From NCBI RefSeq assembly GCF_002407205.1, contig NZ_CP023548.1, positions 768,501 through 832,500 on the forward strand: DNA of 64,000 nt, in the 5' to 3' direction. Position numbers and translations under genes: made by a program. The first letter of the stretch is position 1, and every line of letters starts with the position of its first letter. This DNA is from Rhodobacter sp. CZR27 (GTDB lineage Bacteria > Pseudomonadota > Alphaproteobacteria > Rhodobacterales > Rhodobacteraceae). Positions 34,920-44,126 of the stretch are shown one piece after another. A model generated the notes under the pieces. It was not told the origin of the DNA and did not search any database. It was given only the letters and a program-made list of their open reading frames with translations.

Positions 34920-35471
34920 TCAGTCCGGCTGGCGGAGGTAGTCCGGCAGTTGCGGGGCGGCCTGACGCGCGGCGCCCCAGCGGTCCGAGACCGTCATGCG
35001 GCCGGCGCCGATCAGATCGAGGCATTTCGGGATCGCGGCGAAGATCGCCTGCAGCGACAGGGTGATCGAGGCCGGCTGCCCCGGAAGGTTCACGATCAGC
35101 GACCGGCCCCGGATGCCGGCCGTCTGCCGCGACAGGATCGCGGTGGGCGTCTGTTGCAGGCCGGTCAGCCGCAGCAGTTCGCCGAAGCCGGGCAGTTCCT
35201 TCTCGATCACCGCGGCCATCGCCTCGGGCGTCAGGTCACGCGGCGAGGGGCCGGTGCCGCCGGTGGTGAAGACCAGCGCCGCGCCCTCGCGGTCGCAGAG
35301 GTCGATCAGCGTATCGCGCACCGACTCGATGCCGTCCGGCACGATGCGGCGGAGGATCTCGTAGGGCGAGGTCACCGCGCTTGCCAGCCAATCGGCGATG
35401 GCGGGGCCGCTCAGATCCTCGTAGTCGCCGCGGCTGGCGCGATCGGATGCGGTGACGATGGCGATCTTCAA
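34920..35471 (-). CDS. mogA: Molybdopterin adenylyltransferase MogA
   Basis: A 183-residue MogA/MoaB-family enzyme that adenylates molybdopterin before metal insertion. The signature VFTTGGTGPSPRDLTPEAM lies near residue 70, and GRSLIVNLPGQPASITLSLQAI near 140. The start is TTG (KIAIVTASDRASRG next) with GGGAGG seven bases upstream; the in-frame extension to 35591 lacks similarity to the family. It is convergent with the NadE-PncC gene. Confidence 0.9.
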   Translation of the reverse strand: MKIAIVTASDRASRGDYEDLSGPAIADWLASAVTSPYEILRRIVPDGIESVRDTLIDLCDREGAALVFTTGGTGPSPRDLTPEAMAAVIEKELPGFGELLRLTGLQQTPTAILSRQTAGIRGRSLIVNLPGQPASITLSLQAIFAAIPKCLDLIGAGRMTVSDRWGAARQAAPQLPDYLRQPD

Positions 35472-35625
35472 CTCGGGGCCTCCCTGACTGCCGGCGCCCC
35501 AGTGTGACGCCCCGGCGTGACGGGCGGAAGCCCCCTTCGCCCGCCGGTCCCGCAAGGGCCGGCGGGGCGCCCGCCGGGCGGGACTGTTCAAAGGGGACGA
35601 AAACGGGGCAGGTCGTCGCGATCCG

Positions 35626-37047
35626 TCAGGCCTTGCTGCCGCCCACGGTCAGCCCGCCGATCATCAGCGTGGGCTGGCCCACGCCGACCGGCACCCACTG
35701 CCCCTGCTTGCCGCAGTTGCCGATGCCGGGATCAAGCTTCATGTCGTTGCCGATCGCCCGGATCTGGCGCAGTGCGGTCGCGCCGTCGCCGATCAGGGTG
35801 GCGCCCTTCACCGGGGCGCCGATCCGGCCGTTCTCCACCCGGTAGGCCTCGGTGCAGGAGAAGACGAACTTGCCGTTGGTGATGTCCACCTGCCCGCCGC
35901 CGAAGCCCACAGCATAGATCCCGTCCTTCAGCTCCGCCACGATGTCGGCGGGATCGGCGTCGCCGCCCAGCATGTAGGTGTTGGTCATCCGCGGCATGGG
36001 GATATGGGCATAGCCCTCGCGCCGGCCGTTGCCGGTCGAGGCGGTTCCCATCAGCCGGGCGTTCTGCCGGTCCTGCATGTAGCCCACGAGGATGCCGTCC
36101 TCGATCAGCACGGTCCGGCCCGAGGGTGTGCCCTCGTCATCGACCGAGATGGAGCCGCGCCGGTCGGGGATCGTGCCGTCGTCCAGCACCGTCACGCCGG
36201 GCGCGGCGATGCGCTCGCCCATCAGCCCGGCAAAGGCCGAGGTCTTCTTGCGGTTGAAGTCGGCCTCCAGCCCGTGGCCGATGGCCTCGTGCAGCAGGAT
36301 CCCCGGCCAGCCCGCGCCGAGTACCACATCCATCATCCCTGCCGGCGCGGGCACCGCCTGAAGGTTCACCGTGGCGATCCGCACCGCCTCGCGCGCGGCC
36401 TGCTGCCACCAGTCGGGCGTCATCAGCCGGGCGAGGCCATACCGGCCGCCGCCGCCAAAGCTGCCGGATTCGCGGCGCCCGTTCTCCTCGACGATGACCG
36501 ACACGTTCATCCGCACCATCGGGCGCACGTCGGCAAGGCGCTGCCCCTCGGGGCGCAGGATCTCGACCTCCTGGATGCCCGCACCCACCGTGGCCGAGAC
36601 CTGGATCACGCGGGGATCGAGCGAGCGCGCGAAGGCGTCGATCTCGCGCAGCAGGTCGATCTTCACCGGGAAGGCCGCGTCCGTCATCGGATCGGCATCG
36701 GAATAGAGCCGGCGGTTCGTGCCCTGCGGTGGCGCGGCCATCACGCCGCCGCCGTCGCCCACCGCGAGTCGGGCCGTCTCGCTGGCCCGGCGCAGCGCCC
36801 GCTCGGAGATTTCGGTGGAATGCGCATAGCCGGCCACCTCGCCGACCACGGCCCGCAGGCCGAACCCCTCGGAGGCGTCATAGCTCGCCGTCTTGACCCG
36901 GCCGTCGTCCAGCACGAGCGACTCGGACCGCGTTCGTTCAAGGAAAAGCTCGCCATCCTCGGCCCCGCGCGTGGCCTCGCGCAGGATTGCAAGCGCCGCG
37001 GCCTCGTCCAGATGCGTCTCGAAGGGGCGGAAGGCCGGATCGGTCAT
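35626..37047 (-). CDS. tldD: Metalloprotease TldD
   Basis: A 473-residue TldD/PmbA-family zinc protease; TldD with TldE processes peptides such as microcins and CcdA in E. coli. The zinc motif HEAIGHGLEADFNRK near residue 250 supplies the HExxxH, with a downstream Cys in VFSCTEAYRVENG. Length is standard. TldE is not in the window. The gene diverges from ctaC, and an FNR-type site lies just 12 bases upstream of its start. Confidence 0.95.
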   Translation of the reverse strand: MTDPAFRPFETHLDEAAALAILREATRGAEDGELFLERTRSESLVLDDGRVKTASYDASEGFGLRAVVGEVAGYAHSTEISERALRRASETARLAVGDGGGVMAAPPQGTNRRLYSDADPMTDAAFPVKIDLLREIDAFARSLDPRVIQVSATVGAGIQEVEILRPEGQRLADVRPMVRMNVSVIVEENGRRESGSFGGGGRYGLARLMTPDWWQQAAREAVRIATVNLQAVPAPAGMMDVVLGAGWPGILLHEAIGHGLEADFNRKKTSAFAGLMGERIAAPGVTVLDDGTIPDRRGSISVDDEGTPSGRTVLIEDGILVGYMQDRQNARLMGTASTGNGRREGYAHIPMPRMTNTYMLGGDADPADIVAELKDGIYAVGFGGGQVDITNGKFVFSCTEAYRVENGRIGAPVKGATLIGDGATALRQIRAIGNDMKLDPGIGNCGKQGQWVPVGVGQPTLMIGGLTVGGSKA

Positions 37048-37058
37048 GGATTCTGTCC

Positions 37059-37072
37059 TTGATTCAGATCAA
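37059..37072. promoter_or_regulatory. Perfect FNR/FnrL site between tldD and ctaC
   Basis: TTGATTCAGATCAA is an exact match to TTGAT-N4-ATCAA. It is 12 bases upstream of tldD and about 143 bases upstream of ctaC. Close to tldD it would act as a repressor site; for ctaC it could switch the aa3 oxidase according to oxygen. Which gene responds cannot be told from sequence. Confidence 0.85.
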
Positions 37073-37215
37073 ATGATGACACAGTGACGCATCGTTTTCC
37101 TTGTCGTCGTGAAACCAATATGGTCACACTGGGTTCAGGAACAACGGGAAACTGCCCGGTTTCCGGGCGGCGGAGAGGCGGCAGGACGGCCCGCGGCAGC
37201 CAACGGGATCTGAAC

Positions 37216-38121
37216 ATGAGAAAATCCACGACCTTGACCGGATCGGCCGTGCTGGCATCCGGGGCACTCTGGGCTGGCGTGGCGTCCGCGCAGCAGACGC
37301 TGGAGATCATCGGCAAACCGCGACAGGGCGAGATCGGCTTCCAGCCGGCCGGCGGGCCGCTCGCCGCGCAGATCCACTGGCTGGACAATTTCATCCTGGT
37401 CATCATCGCGGCCATCACCCTTCTCGTGACGGTGCTGATCCTCTATGCCGCCTGGCGCTTCCACGAGCGGCGCAACAGCGTGCCGGCGCGCTTCACCCAC
37501 AACCCGCCGCTCGAGATCGCCTGGACGGTGGTGCCGATCATAATCCTCGTCGCGATCGGCTCGTTCTCGCTGCCGGCGCTGTTCAGCCAGCAGGAGATCC
37601 CCGAGGCCGACGTGACGGTGAAGGTCACCGGCTACCAATGGTACTGGGGCTATGAATACCCCGACGAGGATGTGGCCTTCGAAAGCTACATGATCGGCTC
37701 GCCCGCGACGGGTGGCGACAACCGCCTGACGCCCGAGGTCGAGGCGCAGCTGACCGCCGCGGGCTACAGCCGCGACGAGTTCCTGCTGGCAACCGACACG
37801 GCGATGGTCGTGCCGGTGAACAAGACCGTGGTGGTGCAGGTGACGGGGGCGGACGTGATCCATGCGTGGACCATCCCCGCCTTCGGCGTGAAGCAGGATG
37901 CGGTGCCGGGCCGTCTTGCCCAGCTCTGGTTCCGGGCCGAGCGCGAGGGGGTCTATTTCGGCCAGTGTTCCGAACTTTGCGGGATCGCCCATGCCTACAT
38001 GCCGATCACCGTTAAGGTCGTCTCGGACGAGGCCTATGCCGCCTGGCTCGATCAGGCGCGCGGCGGCACCTACGAGCTCTCGGCGCTGCCGCCCGCCGCG
38101 CAGCCGGTGGCGGTCGAATGA
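37216..38121 (+). CDS. ctaC: Cytochrome c oxidase subunit II
   Basis: The 301-residue CuA-bearing subunit of the aa3 oxidase. A signal peptide ends at VASA before QQTLE. Two transmembrane helices lie near 60-85 and 105-130, and the periplasmic cupredoxin domain carries [13 protein letters not shown] and the CuA ligands in HAWTIPAFG and [13 protein letters not shown]. The ATG at 37216 is chosen over the in-frame start at 37084 because the signal peptide begins there. A short hairpin (GCCCGG-TTT-CCGGGC) lies in the leader near 37156-37170. Confidence 0.97.
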   Translation: MRKSTTLTGSAVLASGALWAGVASAQQTLEIIGKPRQGEIGFQPAGGPLAAQIHWLDNFILVIIAAITLLVTVLILYAAWRFHERRNSVPARFTHNPPLEIAWTVVPIIILVAIGSFSLPALFSQQEIPEADVTVKVTGYQWYWGYEYPDEDVAFESYMIGSPATGGDNRLTPEVEAQLTAAGYSRDEFLLATDTAMVVPVNKTVVVQVTGADVIHAWTIPAFGVKQDAVPGRLAQLWFRAEREGVYFGQCSELCGIAHAYMPITVKVVSDEAYAAWLDQARGGTYELSALPPAAQPVAVE

Positions 38122-38191
38122 CCGCCGGAACGCGCCGTCACCGGGAAGCGTTCCGACCGTGGCCCGTCCAGGGGCCGAGGGGGAGGGCCGA

Positions 38192-39124
38192 ATGACCGAC
38201 GTCCGCATCACGGAATTCCCGCAGGAGGCCGGCTTCGGCGACTATGTCGCGCTGCTGAAGCCGCGGGTCATGTCCCTCGTGGTCTTCACCGCGCTGGTGG
38301 GGCTGCTGGTCGCGCCGGTCGCGGTGCATCCGATGGTCGCGGTGACCGGCATCCTGTTCATCGCGCTGGGGGCAGGGGCCTCGGGGGCGCTGAACATGTG
38401 GTGGGATGCCGACATCGACGCCGTGATGAAGCGCACCCGCAACCGGCCCGTGCCCACGGGCAAGGTCGCGCCGGGCGAGGCGCTGGGGATCGGCCTCGCA
38501 CTGTCGGGGATTGCGGTGGTCATGCTGGGCCTTGCGGCGAACCTGCTGTCCGCGGGCCTGCTCGCCTTCACCATCTTCTTCTATGCCGTCGTCTATTCCA
38601 TGTGGCTGAAGCGCTCGACCCCGCAGAACATCGTGATCGGCGGGGCGGCCGGGGCCTTCCCGCCAATGATCGGCTGGGCGGTGGCAACCGGCGGCGTCTC
38701 GGTCGAGTCGCTCTTCATGTTCGCGCTGATCTTCATGTGGACGCCGCCGCATTTCTGGTCGCTCGCGCTGTTCATGAAGTCGGACTATGCCGATGCCGGG
38801 GTGCCCATGCTGACGGTTACCCACGGCCGGCGGGTCACGCGGGCGCACGTGCTGGCCTATACGCTGCTTCTGGCGCCGCTCGCCGTGGCGGGGGCCGCGA
38901 CCGGGATCGGCGGACCGCTTTACCTTGCGGTCTCGCTGGCGCTGAACGGCTGGTTCCTTGTCGGTGCGATCCGGATCTGGCGCCGCGACGAGGCCGCGGC
39001 CGAGGCCGACCGCTACCGGGTGGAGAAGGGCTTCTTCCGCTTCTCGCTCTACTATCTGTTCCTGCATTTCGGCGCGATCCTCGCCGAGGCCGCGCTGAAG
39101 CCCCATGGGTTGGGAGGCTGGTGA
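38192..39124 (+). CDS. ctaB: Protoheme IX farnesyltransferase (heme O synthase)
   Basis: A 310-residue UbiA-family membrane enzyme that farnesylates heme B to heme O for the aa3 oxidase. The prenyl-diphosphate site NMWWDADIDAVMKRTRNRPVP lies near residue 70 and the second Asp motif DYADAGVPMLTVTHG near 205, among about nine helices. The ATG is preceded by GGGAGG. It sits directly between ctaC and the Cox11 gene, the usual Rhodobacter/Paracoccus order. Confidence 0.96.
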   Translation: MTDVRITEFPQEAGFGDYVALLKPRVMSLVVFTALVGLLVAPVAVHPMVAVTGILFIALGAGASGALNMWWDADIDAVMKRTRNRPVPTGKVAPGEALGIGLALSGIAVVMLGLAANLLSAGLLAFTIFFYAVVYSMWLKRSTPQNIVIGGAAGAFPPMIGWAVATGGVSVESLFMFALIFMWTPPHFWSLALFMKSDYADAGVPMLTVTHGRRVTRAHVLAYTLLLAPLAVAGAATGIGGPLYLAVSLALNGWFLVGAIRIWRRDEAAAEADRYRVEKGFFRFSLYYLFLHFGAILAEAALKPHGLGGW

Positions 39125-39125
39125 C

Positions 39126-39302
39126 ATGACCATCCGCGCCGAGCATGAAATCCACCGCCGCCGCTTCGGCCGCAACCTCGGCGTCGGGCTGACGCTCGCC
39201 GCCTTCATCCTCGTGGTCTTCGGCCTGACCGTGGCCAAGGTCTCGCAACTGGGCGAACAGGGCGCCTTCGCCCATGCGCCGCCCGGGGCGCTCCGGCCAT
39301 GA
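39126..39302 (+). CDS. Small single-helix protein in cta cluster
   Basis: A 58-residue peptide with a basic N-terminus (EHEIHRRRFGRN), one hydrophobic helix (VGLTLAAFILVVFGLTVAKV) and a short tail. It starts one base after the ctaB stop and overlaps the ctaG start by four bases, so it is translated as part of the oxidase operon. Small proteins occur at this place in related cta clusters; I do not recognise a defined function, and a role in oxidase assembly is inference. Confidence 0.75.
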   Translation: MTIRAEHEIHRRRFGRNLGVGLTLAAFILVVFGLTVAKVSQLGEQGAFAHAPPGALRP

Positions 39303-39874
39303 GGCTGAGCGCGCAGCAGAAGACGGCCGGCCTGCTCGCGGCACTGGTGGCGGTGATGGGCGCGGCCTCGTTCGCCGCGGTCCCGTTCTACGACTGGTTC
39401 TGCCGCGTCACGGGCTTCGGAGGGGCGACGACGGTCGCCACGCAAGCGCCTGCCGAGCCGCTCGAGCGCACCATCCGCATCCGCTTCGATGCCTCGCGCG
39501 CGGCCGGGATGCCGTGGGAGTTCCGCCCGCTCCAGCGCGAGATGGAGGTGAAGATCGGCGCCACCGGCCTTGCCTTCTACGAGGCGGTCAACCCGACCTC
39601 GCGCACCATCGCGGGCACCGCGAGCTACAACGTGACGCCCGACGCGGCGGGCGGCCATTTCGCCAAGATCGAGTGCTTCTGCTTCACCGAGCAGGTGCTC
39701 GGCCCCGGCGAGCGGGTCGAGATGCCGGTCAGCTTCTATGTCGATCCGGCCATCGTGGACGACCCCGACGGAAGCGGCATCCGCCGGATCACGCTGTCCT
39801 ACACCTTCCACGAGACCGCCCTGACCGAGGAGCAGGCCGCGCTGGCCCGACGCTCCGACACCGACCTGAACTGA
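39299..39874 (+). CDS. ctaG: Cytochrome oxidase assembly protein CtaG (Cox11)
   Basis: A 191-residue copper chaperone for the CuB site of subunit I. One N-terminal helix (about 10-30) ends in the conserved VPFYDWFCRVTGFGG, and the copper-binding IECFCFTEQ motif lies near residue 122, followed by FYVDPAI and the ITLSYTFH end. Length and motifs are standard for Cox11. Confidence 0.96.
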   Translation: MRLSAQQKTAGLLAALVAVMGAASFAAVPFYDWFCRVTGFGGATTVATQAPAEPLERTIRIRFDASRAAGMPWEFRPLQREMEVKIGATGLAFYEAVNPTSRTIAGTASYNVTPDAAGGHFAKIECFCFTEQVLGPGERVEMPVSFYVDPAIVDDPDGSGIRRITLSYTFHETALTEEQAALARRSDTDLN

Positions 39875-39898
39875 ACCGGACGCCAGCGGGGGGAGATC

Positions 39899-40699
39899 AT
39901 GGCCCACACCAAGAACCACGACTATCACATCCTACCGCCTTCGATCTGGCCGCTGATGGCCGCGGCCGGGGCCTTCGTCATGCTGTTCGGTGCCGTGCTC
40001 TGGATGCATGGCTCGGGGCCGTGGATGGGGCTGATCGGGCTGGTCGTCGTGCTCTACACCATGTTCGGCTGGTGGGCCGACGTGGTGACCGAAAGCATCG
40101 AGGGCGACCACACGCCCGTCGTCCGGCTGGGGCTGCGCTGGGGCTTCATCCTGTTCATCATGTCCGAGGTGATGTTCTTCTCGGCCTGGTTCTGGAGCTT
40201 CTTCAAGCACGCGCTCTATCCCATGGGACCCGAGAGCCCGGCGATCGACGGCGTCTTCCCGCCCGAGGGCATCATCACCTTCGACCCCTGGCACCTGCCG
40301 CTGATCAACACGCTGATCCTGCTCTGCTCGGGCTGCGCAGCAACCTGGGCGCACCATGCGCTGGTGCACGAGAACAACCGGCGCGACCTGCAATGGGGCC
40401 TCGTGCTGGCGATCGGGCTGGGTGTGCTGTTCACCGTCTTCCAGGCCTATGAATACAGCCACGCGGCCTTCGGCTTCGCCGGCAACATCTACGGCGCGAA
40501 CTTCTTCATGGCGACCGGCTTCCACGGCTTCCACGTGATCATCGGCACGATCTTCCTGCTGGTCTGCCTGATCCGGGTGCGGATGGGCCATTTCACGCCC
40601 GAGAAGCATGTGGGCTTCGAGGCGGCGATCTGGTACTGGCACTTCGTCGATGTCGTCTGGCTGTTCCTCTTCGCCTCGATCTACGTTTGGGGCCGGTAG
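39899..40699 (+). CDS. ctaE: Cytochrome c oxidase subunit III
   Basis: A 266-residue membrane subunit with seven helices. It begins [19 protein letters not shown] and contains [25 protein letters not shown] and [15 protein letters not shown], with the conserved end [23 protein letters not shown] lies five bases before the ATG. Subunit I (ctaD) is not in the window, as in other Rhodobacter genomes where it is unlinked. Confidence 0.97.
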   Translation: MAHTKNHDYHILPPSIWPLMAAAGAFVMLFGAVLWMHGSGPWMGLIGLVVVLYTMFGWWADVVTESIEGDHTPVVRLGLRWGFILFIMSEVMFFSAWFWSFFKHALYPMGPESPAIDGVFPPEGIITFDPWHLPLINTLILLCSGCAATWAHHALVHENNRRDLQWGLVLAIGLGVLFTVFQAYEYSHAAFGFAGNIYGANFFMATGFHGFHVIIGTIFLLVCLIRVRMGHFTPEKHVGFEAAIWYWHFVDVVWLFLFASIYVWGR

Positions 40700-40751
40700 G
40701 CGCGGCCTGCGCGACGGCATGCGACATTGACCCCCGACGCGGGGACATTCC

Positions 40752-40784
40752 AAAAGGCGCGTGCCACCGGGCGCGCGCTTTTCT
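40752..40784 (+). terminator. Putative terminator after ctaE
   Basis: GCGCG and CGCGC around a 10-base loop, extended by AAAAG and GCTTTT, form an imperfect stem followed by TTTTC in the 102-base gap between ctaE and surf1. Confidence 0.5.
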
Positions 40785-40801
40785 CATGACGGGAACACCG
40801 G

Positions 40802-41473
40802 ATGATCCGCCGCATGATCCTGCCCCTGCTGTTCGGCCTGATCGGCGCCGCGATCCTGATTGCGCTCGGCGTCTGGCAGGTGCAGCGCCTGACGTGGAAA
40901 GAGGGCATCCTTGCCGATATCGAGGCCCGCGTCGTGGCCCCGCCGGTCCAGCTGCCCGAGGCGCCAGACCCGGCGCGTGACCGCTACCTGCCGGTCACCG
41001 TGGCGGGCCGCTTCACCGGAGAGCACATCGACGTGCTGACCACCCGCAAGGATCGCGGCGCGGGCTTCCGCATCATCTCGGCCTTCGAGACCGACGAGGG
41101 CCGCCGCATCCTGGTCGACCGCGGCTTCCTGCCGGACCGGGACAGGGGCCAGACGCGCCGCGTGGTGGGCGCCGGCATGACCGGAAACCTGCACTGGCCC
41201 GACGAGGTGGACAGCTTCACGCCGCGGCCCGATCCCGTCTCGGGCATCTGGTTCGCCCGCGACCTGCCCCAGATGGCGGCCGCGCTGGGGACCGAAGCGG
41301 TTCTGGTCGTGGCGGCAACGCCCACAGGCGACGGGATCGAGCCGTGGCCGGTCGGCACCGAGGGCATCCCGAACGACCACCTCGGCTATGCGGTGACATG
41401 GTTTTCGCTTGCCGCGATATGGCTGGGGATGACAGGGCTTCTGCTCTGGCGTATCAGGCGACGGACGGAATGA
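40802..41473 (+). CDS. surf1: SURF1-family oxidase assembly protein
   Basis: A 223-residue SURF1 protein, which assists heme A insertion into cytochrome oxidase. It has the two-helix topology: one helix at about 8-28 (LLFGLIGAAILIALGVWQVQRL, with the family's GxWQ signature) and one near the end (YAVTWFSLAAIWLGMTGLL), with a periplasmic domain between containing the VDRGFLP motif. The stop overlaps an ATG of the thrC frame. Confidence 0.93.
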   Translation: MIRRMILPLLFGLIGAAILIALGVWQVQRLTWKEGILADIEARVVAPPVQLPEAPDPARDRYLPVTVAGRFTGEHIDVLTTRKDRGAGFRIISAFETDEGRRILVDRGFLPDRDRGQTRRVVGAGMTGNLHWPDEVDSFTPRPDPVSGIWFARDLPQMAAALGTEAVLVVAATPTGDGIEPWPVGTEGIPNDHLGYAVTWFSLAAIWLGMTGLLLWRIRRRTE

Positions 41474-41484
41474 AGGCAGCTATG

Positions 41485-42870
41485 ATGAACTATATCTCGA
41501 CTCGTGGTGCGGCTCCTGTTCTCGGCTTCGGCGAGGCGATGCTTACCGGGCTCGCCCGGGACGGCGGCCTTTATGTGCCCGAGAGCGTGCCCGTCATGAC
41601 CGCGGACGAGATCGCCGCCCTTGCCGGTCTGCCCTATGAGGAGGTCGCCTTCCGCGTCATGCGCCCCTTCGTGGGCCGGGCCTTCGATGACGCCGAGTTC
41701 CGCACCCTGATCGCTGCGGCCTATGCGAGCTTCGGCCATGCCGCCCGCGCGCCGCTGGTGCAGCTGGGGCCAAACCACTTCCTGCTCGAGCTGTTCCACG
41801 GGCCGACGCTGGCCTTCAAGGACTTCGCCATGCAGCTGATCGGCCAGCTGTTCCAGGCGGCGCTGGCGAAAAGCGGCCAGCGCATCACCATCGTCGGCGC
41901 GACCTCCGGCGACACCGGCTCCGCCGCAATCGAGGCGTTCCGGGGGCTGTCCAACGTCGACGTCTTCATCCTGTTCCCGCACGGCCGGGTGTCCGAGGTG
42001 CAGCGCCGCCAGATGACCACGCCGGCCGAGGCGAACGTCCATGCGCTGGCGCTGGATGGCGATTTCGACGACTGCCAGGCGCGGCTGAAGGACATGTTCA
42101 ACGACTTCGCCTTCCGCGATGCGGTGGGGCTCGCGGGCGTGAACTCGATCAACTGGGCGCGGGTGCTGGCGCAGGTGGTCTATTACTTCACCTCTGCCGT
42201 GAGCCTTGGCGCGCCGCACCGCGAGGTGAGCTTCACCGTTCCCACCGGCAACTTCGGCGATATCTTCGCGGGCTACATCGCGAAACGCATGGGACTGCCG
42301 ATCAGACGCCTCGTGGTGGCCACGAACCAGAACGACATCCTGCACCGGGCGCTTGCCTCGGGCGATTATGCGACGCATGGCGTCGTGCCCTCGATCAGCC
42401 CGTCGATGGACATTCAGGTCTCCTCGAACTTCGAGCGCGCGCTGTTCGACGCCTATGGTCGCGACGGCGCGGCGGTGGCGGCGCTGATGGAGGAGTTGAA
42501 GCAGGGCGGTTTCCGCATCTCTCAGAACGCGCTCGGTGCGCTGCGCGACACCTTCACCTCGGGCCGCTGCTCCGAGGAGGAGACGCTGGCCACCATCCGC
42601 GCCACCCATGCCGCGACGGGCGAGGTGCTCTGCCCGCATTCCGCCGTGGGCGTGAAGGTCGCGCAGGAAAACCTCGGGCCCGAGCCGATGATCACGCTGG
42701 CGACCGCCCATCCGGCGAAATTCCCCGATGCGGTGGAAAAGGCCACGGGCGAGCGCCCGGCGCTGCCCGCCCGCATGGCCGACCTCTTCGACCGGCCCGA
42801 GCGGGTGACCCGCGTGCCCAATGACCTTGCCGCCCTCGAAACCCTCATCCGCGAAAGGACCGGGCGTTGA
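41485..42870 (+). CDS. thrC: Threonine synthase
   Basis: A 461-residue PLP enzyme converting O-phosphohomoserine to threonine. The start region NYISTRGAAPVLGFGEAML is typical; PLP binds the Lys in GPTLAFKDFAMQ near residue 110, with the phosphate-contact segment GATSGDTGSAAIEAF and HGRVSEVQRRQMTT after it. In-frame ATGs also exist at 41470 and 41482; AAGG sits just upstream of 41482, so the start is uncertain by a few residues. Confidence 0.95.
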   Translation: MNYISTRGAAPVLGFGEAMLTGLARDGGLYVPESVPVMTADEIAALAGLPYEEVAFRVMRPFVGRAFDDAEFRTLIAAAYASFGHAARAPLVQLGPNHFLLELFHGPTLAFKDFAMQLIGQLFQAALAKSGQRITIVGATSGDTGSAAIEAFRGLSNVDVFILFPHGRVSEVQRRQMTTPAEANVHALALDGDFDDCQARLKDMFNDFAFRDAVGLAGVNSINWARVLAQVVYYFTSAVSLGAPHREVSFTVPTGNFGDIFAGYIAKRMGLPIRRLVVATNQNDILHRALASGDYATHGVVPSISPSMDIQVSSNFERALFDAYGRDGAAVAALMEELKQGGFRISQNALGALRDTFTSGRCSEEETLATIRATHAATGEVLCPHSAVGVKVAQENLGPEPMITLATAHPAKFPDAVEKATGERPALPARMADLFDRPERVTRVPNDLAALETLIRERTGR

Positions 42871-44126
42871 CCGTTCTTCTCGACACGCTTCCCAACGGCT
42901 TCCGCGTCGTGACCGAGCACATGCCGGGGCTGCATTCGGCCTCGATCGGCATCTGGATCACCGCGGGCGGCCGACACGAGCGGGCGGAGCAGAACGGCAT
43001 CGCGCATTTCCTCGAGCACATGGCGTTCAAGGGCACGAAGACCCGCACCGCCCTGCAGATCGCGGAAGAGATCGAAGACGTCGGCGGCTACATCAACGCC
43101 TATACCTCGCGCGAGATGACGGCCTATTACGCCCGCGTGCTGGAAGCCGACACGCGCCTTGCGCTCGACGTGATCGCCGACATCGTGCTGAACCCGGTCT
43201 TCGATCCGAAGGAGATCGAGATCGAGCGCCATGTGATCCTGCAGGAGATCGGCCAGTCGCTCGACACGCCCGACGACATCATCTTCGACTGGCTGCAGGA
43301 GGCTTCCTATCCCGGCCAGTCCTTCGGCCGCACCATCCTCGGCCCCGAGGAGCGGGTCTCGACCTTCTCGCGCGAGGATCTGACCGGCTTCGTGGGCGAG
43401 CACTACGGCCCCGACCACATGATCCTCGCCGCCGCAGGGGGCGTGGATCACCAGAAGATCCTCGCGCAGGCGCAGGCGCTGTTCGGGCACCTGAAGCCGG
43501 TCGGGCGTCGCCCCGTCCAGCCGGCCTCCTTCCTCGGCGGCGAACGGCGCGAGTTGAAGACGCTGGAGCAGGTCCATTTCGCCATGGCCTTCGAGGCGCC
43601 GAGCTACCGCGCGCCCGACGTCTATACCGCGCAGGTCTATGCGATGGCGCTGGGCGGCGGCATGTCCTCGCGCCTGTTCCAGAAGGTGCGCGAGGAGCGC
43701 GGCCTCTGCTACTCGATCTTCGCCCAGTCGGGCGCCTACGAGGACACCGGGCAGATCACGATCTACGCCGGCACCTCGGGCGAGGAGGTGGCGGACCTCG
43801 CGGGGCTGACCATCGAGGAACTCAAGCGCTCGACCGAGGACATGTCCGAGGCCGAGGTCGCCCGCGCGCGCGCCCAGCTGAAGGCCGGCCTGCTGATGGG
43901 GCTGGAAAGCCCCTCCAGCCGCGCCGAGCGTCTGGCGCGGCTGCTGGCGATCTGGGGTCGCGTGCCGGGGCTCGACGAGGCGATCGAGAAGATCGACTCG
44001 GTCACCGTGCAGGGCGTGCGCGCCTATGCCGGGCAGATGGCACAGGCGCGGGCGGCGCTGGCGCTCTATGGTCCGGCCGAAGCGGCGCCCGCGCTCGAAA
44101 CGATCCGCGAGCGGCTGGCCGCCTGA
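42867..44126 (+). CDS. M16-family zinc peptidase
   Basis: A 419-residue peptidase of the processing-peptidase type. The inverted zinc motif HFLEH is at about residues 50-54 (GIAHFLEHMAFKGT), with the downstream Glu in the VILQEIGQS region. The C-terminal half has RLFQKVREERGLCYSIFA. The start is TTG overlapping the thrC stop (TTGA). It probably degrades small peptides; the substrate is unknown. Confidence 0.92.
   Translation: MTVLLDTLPNGFRVVTEHMPGLHSASIGIWITAGGRHERAEQNGIAHFLEHMAFKGTKTRTALQIAEEIEDVGGYINAYTSREMTAYYARVLEADTRLALDVIADIVLNPVFDPKEIEIERHVILQEIGQSLDTPDDIIFDWLQEASYPGQSFGRTILGPEERVSTFSREDLTGFVGEHYGPDHMILAAAGGVDHQKILAQAQALFGHLKPVGRRPVQPASFLGGERRELKTLEQVHFAMAFEAPSYRAPDVYTAQVYAMALGGGMSSRLFQKVREERGLCYSIFAQSGAYEDTGQITIYAGTSGEEVADLAGLTIEELKRSTEDMSEAEVARARAQLKAGLLMGLESPSSRAERLARLLAIWGRVPGLDEAIEKIDSVTVQGVRAYAGQMAQARAALALYGPAEAAPALETIRERLAA

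Noticed and set aside
35517-35600. GC-rich inverted repeats between mogA and tldD as a terminator
   Set aside because: Several overlapping stems are possible but none is followed by a T-run; left uncalled.
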